Shown: one piece after another, positions 5,625 through 10,109 of the stretch | Layout: each line of letters starts with the position of its first letter | How positions within the stretch are numbered: position 1 is the stretch's first letter | DNA from: DASWRT01 sp036403035 | GTDB taxonomy: Bacteria; Pseudomonadota; Alphaproteobacteria; ATCC43930; CGMCC-115725 | Length of the DNA: 10,109 nt | Direction: 5' to 3' | NCBI GenBank assembly: GCA_036403035.1 | Contig: DASWRT010000255.1 | Location: 1 to 10,109 of the forward strand | The notes under the pieces: generated by a model | What the model saw: the letters and a program-made list of their open reading frames with translations, nothing else | What the model was told of the DNA's origin: nothing | Database searches by the model: none | Translations under genes and position numbers: made by a program

Positions 5625-6650
5625 ATGCAGAAGATCCCCGCCACGATCGTCACCGGCTTCCTCGGCGCCGGCAAGACCAGCCTGATCCGCAGCCTCGTCG
5701 AGCGCGCCGCCGGGCGCCGCCTCGCCTTCGTCATCAACGAGTTCGGCGAACTCGGCATCGACCGCGAGCTGCTGCTCGGCTGCGGCATCGAGGGATGCAG
5801 CGACGACGACGTGCTGGAGCTGGCCAACGGCTGCATCTGCTGCACCGTCGCCGACGACTTCCTGCCGACGATCGAGACGCTGCTGGAGCGTTCCCAGCCG
5901 CCCGACCATATCGTGATCGAGACCTCCGGCCTCGCCTTGCCGAAGCCGCTCGTCCAGGCTTTCAACTGGCCGGAGGTCAAGAGCCGCGTCTCGGTCGACG
6001 GCGTCGTCGCGGTGGTCGACGCCGCGGCGGTCGCCGCCGGCCGCTTCGCCGACGATCCCGAGGCGCTCGCTGCGCAGCGCGCCGCCGATCCCAGCCTCGA
6101 CCACGACAATCCGCTGGAGGAGGTGTTCGAGGATCAGCTCGCCTGCGCCGACCTCGTCGTGCTCAACAAGACCGACCTGCTCGACCCGGCGACGCTCGCC
6201 GGGATCCGCCGGACGATCGAGGCGGCGCTGCGGCCCGGCGTGAAGCTGGTCGCCGCATCGCACGGCGACGTGCCCGTGCCGGTCCTGCTCGGCCTCAACG
6301 CCGCTGCCGAGGACGACCTCGCCAGCCGGCCGTCGCATCACGATGCGGAGGACGGTCACGACCACGACGATTTCGAGAGCTTCACCGTGTCGCGCGGCCC
6401 GGTCGCCGATCCGGGCGCGTTCCTGAAACGCTTGGGCGCCGCGATCGCCGCGCACGACATCCTGCGGGTGAAGGGCTTTCTCGACGTGCCGGGGAAGGAG
6501 CGCCGGCAGGTCGTCCAGGGCGTCGGCGCCCGCATCCAGCACTATTTCGACCGCCCCTGGACGGTCGCCGAACCGCGCGCCAGCCGCCTCGTCGTGATCG
6601 GCCGCACCGGCCTCGACCGCGCGGCGATCGAGGCGGCGCTCCGGGAGTAG
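5625..6650 (+). CDS. cobW: CobW, COG0523-family GTPase for cobalt delivery to cobaltochelatase
   Basis: A 341-residue G3E-family metallochaperone GTPase. CobW proteins are thought to bind Co(II) and GTP and supply cobalt to CobNST in the aerobic cobalamin pathway. Visible motifs: Walker A GFLGAGKT at 11-18, INEFGELGID at 37-46, the metal-binding ELANGCICC with CxCC at 70-73, ETSGLALPKP at 99-108, VDGVVAVVDA at 124-133, and the guanine-specificity motif NKTD at 181-184. A His/Asp-rich loop (HHDAEDGHDHDD, 238-249) is typical of the metal-handling region. The C-terminal CobW_C domain contains LRVKGFLDVPG and ends near VVIGRTGLDRAAIEAAL. Start ATG 5625 places the P-loop at its usual position and leaves a 16-base gap after cobU, so co-transcription is likely. 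Placement directly before cobN supports CobW rather than another COG0523 subgroup. Confidence 0.95.
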   Translation: MQKIPATIVTGFLGAGKTSLIRSLVERAAGRRLAFVINEFGELGIDRELLLGCGIEGCSDDDVLELANGCICCTVADDFLPTIETLLERSQPPDHIVIETSGLALPKPLVQAFNWPEVKSRVSVDGVVAVVDAAAVAAGRFADDPEALAAQRAADPSLDHDNPLEEVFEDQLACADLVVLNKTDLLDPATLAGIRRTIEAALRPGVKLVAASHGDVPVPVLLGLNAAAEDDLASRPSHHDAEDGHDHDDFESFTVSRGPVADPGAFLKRLGAAIAAHDILRVKGFLDVPGKERRQVVQGVGARIQHYFDRPWTVAEPRASRLVVIGRTGLDRAAIEAALRE

Positions 6651-6668
6651 AGAGAATTACGATGATTA

Positions 6669-6887
6669 GGGGATCGGGGAGATTGGTGAGGATCGGGGGG
6701 ATAAGAAGGTCCACGCTTCAACGCGAAGGGCGCGAAGGTTTCGCGAAGGACGCAAAGAAGGTTTCCCGCGCGCCGCAGGCGCGCAATCATATCCTTTGCG
6801 ACCTTCGCGTGTACGTCGCGGCCTTCGCGTTGAAGCGTTCCTTTTCCTCTATCCCCCCGATCCCCCTTTCATCCCCCCGATCCCCGA
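6669..6887. repeat. Large imperfect inverted repeat in the cobW-cobN gap
   Basis: This element fills most of the 262-base gap between cobW and cobN. The best core is a perfect 17-base inverted pair: ACGCTTCAACGCGAAGG at 6713-6729 and its reverse complement at 6822-6838. Extending inward, 38 of 45 positions pair (6713-6757 against 6794-6838). The outer arms also match: GATCGGGGGGAT (6691-6702) against ATCCCCCCGATC (6851-6862), with a second copy of the latter at 6871-6882 and a related GGGGATCGGGG at 6669-6679. The left arm holds three copies of CGCGAAGG (6722, 6731, 6742). A small hairpin, GCGCGCC-gca-GGCGCGC (6768-6784), sits at the centre. No coding signature was found. As RNA it could form a long hairpin between the two genes. 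Confidence 0.88.
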
Positions 6888-6912
6888 TTCACTTTTCTCT
6901 TCTCCGGCGCAC

Positions 6913-9900
6913 ATGCACCTCCTAGCCGCCAAACCCGGCGCAGTCGCCGACGGGGCGGCGGCGGTCGATCTCGGGCAGAGTCCCGGCGACATCGTCGTGC
7001 TGTCGGCGGCTGACACCGAGATCGCCTGCCTCGCCGCGGCGCAGCGCCGACGCCTCGCTTCGGGCGATGCTGCGCCGAGCCTGCGGCTCGCGAACCTGCT
7101 GCGTCTCGGGCACAATTTCTCCGTCGACCTCCACGTCGAGAGCGTGATCGAGCGCGGCGCGCGGCTCGTCGTCGTGCGGCTGCTCGGCGGGCGCAGCTAC
7201 TGGCCGTACGGCGTCGAGCGGATCGCTGCGGCCTGCCGCGACGCCGGCACGCCGGTCGCCTTCCTGCCCGGCGACGAGCGGCCGGACCCGGATCTCGCGT
7301 CCTTCTCCACGCTCCCCGCCGAAGCGTCGGAGCGGCTCTGGCGCTACCTCGCCGAGGGGGGCGTCGACAACGCCGAGCAGTTTCTCCGCTACGCCGCGAC
7401 GCTGATCGGCGACGACGCGGAATGGCGCGAGCCGCAGCCGCTTTTGCGCGCCGGTCTCTACTGGCCGGACCGCGCGTATCCGACGCTGGACGACCTGCGG
7501 ACCTCGTGGCGGCATCCCGACGCACCGGTCGCCGCGATCGTCTTCTACCGCGCGCTGGTGCAGGCGGCGAATACGGCTCCCGTCGAAGCGCTCGTCGGCG
7601 CGCTGGCGGCGCGCGGCCTCAACCCGTTGCCCGTCTTCGCGCAGAGCCTCAAGGATGCCCAGGCCGCCGCGATCCTCGGCGAGATCTTCGCCGCGGCCCC
7701 GCCCGACATCGTGCTCAACGCAACCGGCTTCGCCGTCTCGGCGCCGGGTGCCGCCGCGCGCGACGCGACGCCGTTCGACGCGGCGGACTGCCCCGTGCTC
7801 CAGCTCGTGCTTGCCGGCGGCACCGAGGCCGCGTGGCGGGCCGGCATGCGCGGGCTCGACGCGCGCGACATCGCGATGAACGTCGCCCTGCCCGAGGTCG
7901 ACGGCCGCATCCTCGCTCGCGCCGTCAGCTTCAAGGGCGAACCGCGGCGCGACGACCTCACCGAGGCCGATCTGGTCGCGCACGAGCCGGTCGCCGACCG
8001 CATCGCCTTCGTCGCCGACTTGGCGCAGAACTGGGTCCGGCTGCGCCGGCTCGCGCCGTCCGAGCGCCGCGTCGCGCTGGTGCTCGCGAACTACCCAAAC
8101 CGCGACGGCCGCGTCGGCAACGGCGTCGGGCTCGACACGCCGGCCGCCACGGTCGAGGCGCTGCGGGCGCTGGCGGCGGCCGGCTACCGGGTCGAGGACA
8201 TTCCGGCGGACGGCGACGCGCTGGTGCAGCGCCTGCTCGCCGGGCCGACCAACGGCGATCCTCGCCGCCCGGCCGAGGAGACATTCTCCCGCGCCGACTA
8301 CGCCGCCTTCTTCGCGAGCCTTCCGATGACGGTGCAGCAGGCGGTGACGGAGCGTTGGGGGCCGCCGGAGCGCGACCCGTTCTTCCGTCCCGGCCGGCTC
8401 GATTGCGGCGCCTTCGCGATCCCGGCGTTCCGCGTCGGCAACGTCGCCGTCGCCTTGCAGCCGGCGCGCGGCTACAACATCGACCCGGCATCGAGCCACC
8501 ACGATCCCGCCCTTGTGCCGCCGCACGGCTATCTTGCCTTCTACGCCTGGATCGCCGACGGGCTGCGCGCCCATGCCGTCGTCCATGTCGGCAAGCACGG
8601 CAACCTCGAATGGCTGCCCGGCAAGGCGCTGGCGCTCTCCGCGGAGTGCTTCCCGGAGGCGGCGCTGGGGCCGTTGCCGCACCTCTATCCGTTCATCGTC
8701 AACGACCCCGGCGAGGGCACGCAGGCGAAGCGGCGCGCGAGCGCTGTTATCGTCGACCACCTGACGCCGCCGCTGGCCCGTGCGGAGAGCTACGGCAAGC
8801 TCGCGGAGCTGGAGCGGCTGGTCGACGAGTATTACGAGGCCGCGGGTAGCGACCCGCGGCGCTTGAAGCTCCTCGCCGCCGAGATCCTCGACCTCGTCCG
8901 CGCGACCGGACTCGACAAGGATTGCGGCATCGCCCCGGACGCACCGCGCGGCGAGGCGCTGGCGAAGCTCGACACCTATCTCTGCGAGCTGAAGGAGATG
9001 CAGATCCGCGACGGGCTGCACGTCTTCGGCCGCTCGCCGGAAGGCGGCCTGCTGGATGCGCTGCTCGTGTCGCTGGTCCGCGCCCCGCGCGGCCCGGCGC
9101 CGCATCAGGCGTCGCTGATCCGCGCCCTCGCCGACGATCTCGGCCTCGCCTTCGATCCGCTGTCCACGGATCTCGGCACGCCGTGGACAGGGCCGACGCC
9201 GGCCGTGCTGGAGAGCGCGTTACCCCCCACCCAACCCTCCCCCGCAAGGGGGGAGGGCTTAGAAGCGGGCGCGACATCCAAGCTTCCGCCATCTTCTCCC
9301 TCCCCCCTTGCGGGGGAGGGTTGGGGTGGGGGGACCACGCCCGCCGCCGCACCACGCAGCCTCTGGCGCACCGCCGGCGACACCGTCGAACGCCTTGAGG
9401 AACTCGCGCTGCGCCTCGTCGCGGGAGAGACCGCGCCCGACCCCGCCTGGACCCGCAGCGCCGCCGTGCTCGACTGGATCGTCCGCGAGCTGCGCCCTGC
9501 CGTCGCGTCCTGCGGCAAGGCCGAGACCGCGGGCCTGCTCGCCGGGCTCGACGGGCGGTTCGTGCCGCCCGGTCCCTCCGGCGCGCCGAGCCGCGGCCGG
9601 CCCGAGGTCCTGCCGACCGGGCGCAACTTCTATTCGGTCGACACGCGGGCGCTGCCCACCCCGGCGGCGTGGCAGCTCGGCTGGAAGTCGGCGCAGCTCC
9701 TCGTCGAGCGGCATGCGCAGGACCACGGCGCCTATCCGCGGCGCCTCGCCCTCTCCGCCTGGGGCACCAGCAACATGCGCACCGGCGGCGACGACATCGC
9801 GCAGGCGCTGGCGCTGATGGGCGTGCGCCCGGTCTGGGAAGACAAGACCGGCCGGGTCACCGGCTTCGAGATCCTGCCGCAGAGCGTGCTCGACCGGCCG

Positions 9901-10109
9901 CGCGTCGACGTGACGCTGCGCATTTCCGGCTTCTTCCGCGACGCCTTCCCGAACCTCGTCGACCTCGTCGATTCCGCGGCCCGCGCCGTCGCCGCGCTCG
10001 ACGACGAGGCGGAAGAGGCGAACCCGCTCGCCGCGCGGGTCCGCGCCGACCGCGCCCGGCTGGAGGCGGCGGGCGTGCCGTCGGACCTCGCCGCGCGCCG
10101 CGCCGGCCA
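6913..10109 (+). CDS. cobN: Cobaltochelatase large subunit CobN, 3' end outside window
   Basis: The largest subunit of the ATP-dependent aerobic cobaltochelatase (CobN with CobS/CobT AAA+ partners), which inserts Co(II) into hydrogenobyrinic acid a,c-diamide. 1065 codons are visible without a stop, against a usual total of about 1250-1280. The N-terminus MHLLAAKPGAVADG and DLGQSPGDIVVLSAADTE match the family start, so ATG 6913 is confident although no clear Shine-Dalgarno sequence precedes it. Conserved blocks: LANYPNRDGRVGNGVGLDTP near 395-415, VHVGKHGNLEWLPGK at 557-571 with likely catalytic or metal-binding His, CELKEMQIRDGLHVFG near 693-708, LPTGRNFYSVD at 900-910, and LSAWGTSNMRTGGDDIAQAL around 947-966. 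A repeat element adds about 40 foreign-looking residues (770-809). It follows cobW after the inverted-repeat gap, consistent with the same riboswitch-controlled unit. Confidence 0.95.
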   Translation, partial: MHLLAAKPGAVADGAAAVDLGQSPGDIVVLSAADTEIACLAAAQRRRLASGDAAPSLRLANLLRLGHNFSVDLHVESVIERGARLVVVRLLGGRSYWPYGVERIAAACRDAGTPVAFLPGDERPDPDLASFSTLPAEASERLWRYLAEGGVDNAEQFLRYAATLIGDDAEWREPQPLLRAGLYWPDRAYPTLDDLRTSWRHPDAPVAAIVFYRALVQAANTAPVEALVGALAARGLNPLPVFAQSLKDAQAAAILGEIFAAAPPDIVLNATGFAVSAPGAAARDATPFDAADCPVLQLVLAGGTEAAWRAGMRGLDARDIAMNVALPEVDGRILARAVSFKGEPRRDDLTEADLVAHEPVADRIAFVADLAQNWVRLRRLAPSERRVALVLANYPNRDGRVGNGVGLDTPAATVEALRALAAAGYRVEDIPADGDALVQRLLAGPTNGDPRRPAEETFSRADYAAFFASLPMTVQQAVTERWGPPERDPFFRPGRLDCGAFAIPAFRVGNVAVALQPARGYNIDPASSHHDPALVPPHGYLAFYAWIADGLRAHAVVHVGKHGNLEWLPGKALALSAECFPEAALGPLPHLYPFIVNDPGEGTQAKRRASAVIVDHLTPPLARAESYGKLAELERLVDEYYEAAGSDPRRLKLLAAEILDLVRATGLDKDCGIAPDAPRGEALAKLDTYLCELKEMQIRDGLHVFGRSPEGGLLDALLVSLVRAPRGPAPHQASLIRALADDLGLAFDPLSTDLGTPWTGPTPAVLESALPPTQPSPARGEGLEAGATSKLPPSSPSPLAGEGWGGGTTPAAAPRSLWRTAGDTVERLEELALRLVAGETAPDPAWTRSAAVLDWIVRELRPAVASCGKAETAGLLAGLDGRFVPPGPSGAPSRGRPEVLPTGRNFYSVDTRALPTPAAWQLGWKSAQLLVERHAQDHGAYPRRLALSAWGTSNMRTGGDDIAQALALMGVRPVWEDKTGRVTGFEILPQSVLDRPRVDVTLRISGFFRDAFPNLVDLVDSAARAVAALDDEAEEANPLAARVRADRARLEAAGVPSDLAARRAG
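9223..9333. repeat. Palindromic repeat element inserted in frame within cobN
   Basis: Two nearly perfect inverted arms, 9223-9257 (35 bases) and 9298-9333 (36 bases), differ by one C in the ACCC/ACCCC run and are separated by a 40-base loop. Each arm is itself a near-palindrome: CCCTCCCCC, a GCAA or TTGC centre, then GGGGGAGGG. The cobN frame passes through without a stop and reads about 40 Pro/Gly/Ser-rich residues (L770-T809). Both arms encode a PSPxxGEG unit: PSPARGEG on the left and PSPLAGEG on the right. The flanks are typical CobN: PWTGPTPAVLES before and SLWRTAGDTVERLEELA after, which in ordinary CobN are joined by a short linker. The composition (G and C runs) is unlike the rest of the gene. 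Confidence 0.9.

Noticed and set aside
5583..6542. A 319-codon open frame on the minus strand opposite cobW
   Set aside because: It is the shadow of a well-supported CobW coding frame and has no motif of its own.
6722..6757. Short CGCGAAGG direct repeats as a CRISPR-like array
   Set aside because: The units are only 8 bases with 1-3 base spacing and belong to one arm of an inverted repeat. There are no spacers of CRISPR length and no cas genes.
6922..9105. A 727-codon open frame on the minus strand opposite cobN
   Set aside because: It is very rich in Arg, Ala, Gly and Asp with no recognisable motif, and it lies exactly opposite a clear cobN. Long antisense frames are expected at this GC content.
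9223..9333. The cobN repeat as a frameshift or pseudogene marker
   Set aside because: The frame continues without a stop or shift on both sides, and conserved CobN blocks resume immediately after, so the gene appears intact.

Overview
The window is about 70% GC with dense coding and long shadow reading frames on the opposite strand. It carries the aerobic (CobN-type) cobalamin genes in an arrangement typical of Alphaproteobacteria. Gene content, protein style and the palindromic repeats suggest a Rhizobiales/Hyphomicrobiales-like alphaproteobacterium. The genus cannot be fixed from this stretch.

Layout. (1) 1-1013, + strand: the 3' end of cobS/cobV (cobalamin synthase), overlapping by ATGA with cobC (alpha-ribazole phosphatase-like); these are late nucleotide-loop steps. 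(2) 1027-2435, - strand: a two-gene unit, an Xre/MbcA/ParS-like antitoxin candidate overlapping by ATGA with a RES-domain toxin candidate. (3) 2682-4733, + strand: two accessory genes, a small membrane protein with a cyclic-nucleotide-binding domain and an exported phosphodiester glycosidase (NAGPA/DUF2233) family protein. (4) 4800-10109, + strand: a cobalamin riboswitch, then cobU/cobP, cobW and the first ~85% of cobN, which runs off the right edge. Block 2-3 (about 3.7 kb) therefore separates two groups of cobalamin genes.

How the genes work together. CobN is the large subunit of the ATP-dependent cobaltochelatase and CobW is its probable Co(II)-supplying GTPase. CobU/CobP activates adenosylcobinamide to the GDP form, CobS/CobV joins it to the lower ligand, and CobC removes the phosphate. 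The riboswitch ahead of cobU should lower expression of the cobU-cobW-cobN unit when cobalamin is plentiful.

The most unusual features are two palindromic repeat elements. One of about 112 bp lies inside cobN and is read through in frame, adding about 40 residues in a linker between conserved blocks. The other is a roughly 220-bp imperfect inverted repeat filling the cobW-cobN gap. No rRNA, tRNA, CRISPR array or insertion sequence was seen, and no gene-free stretch exceeds 300 bases.
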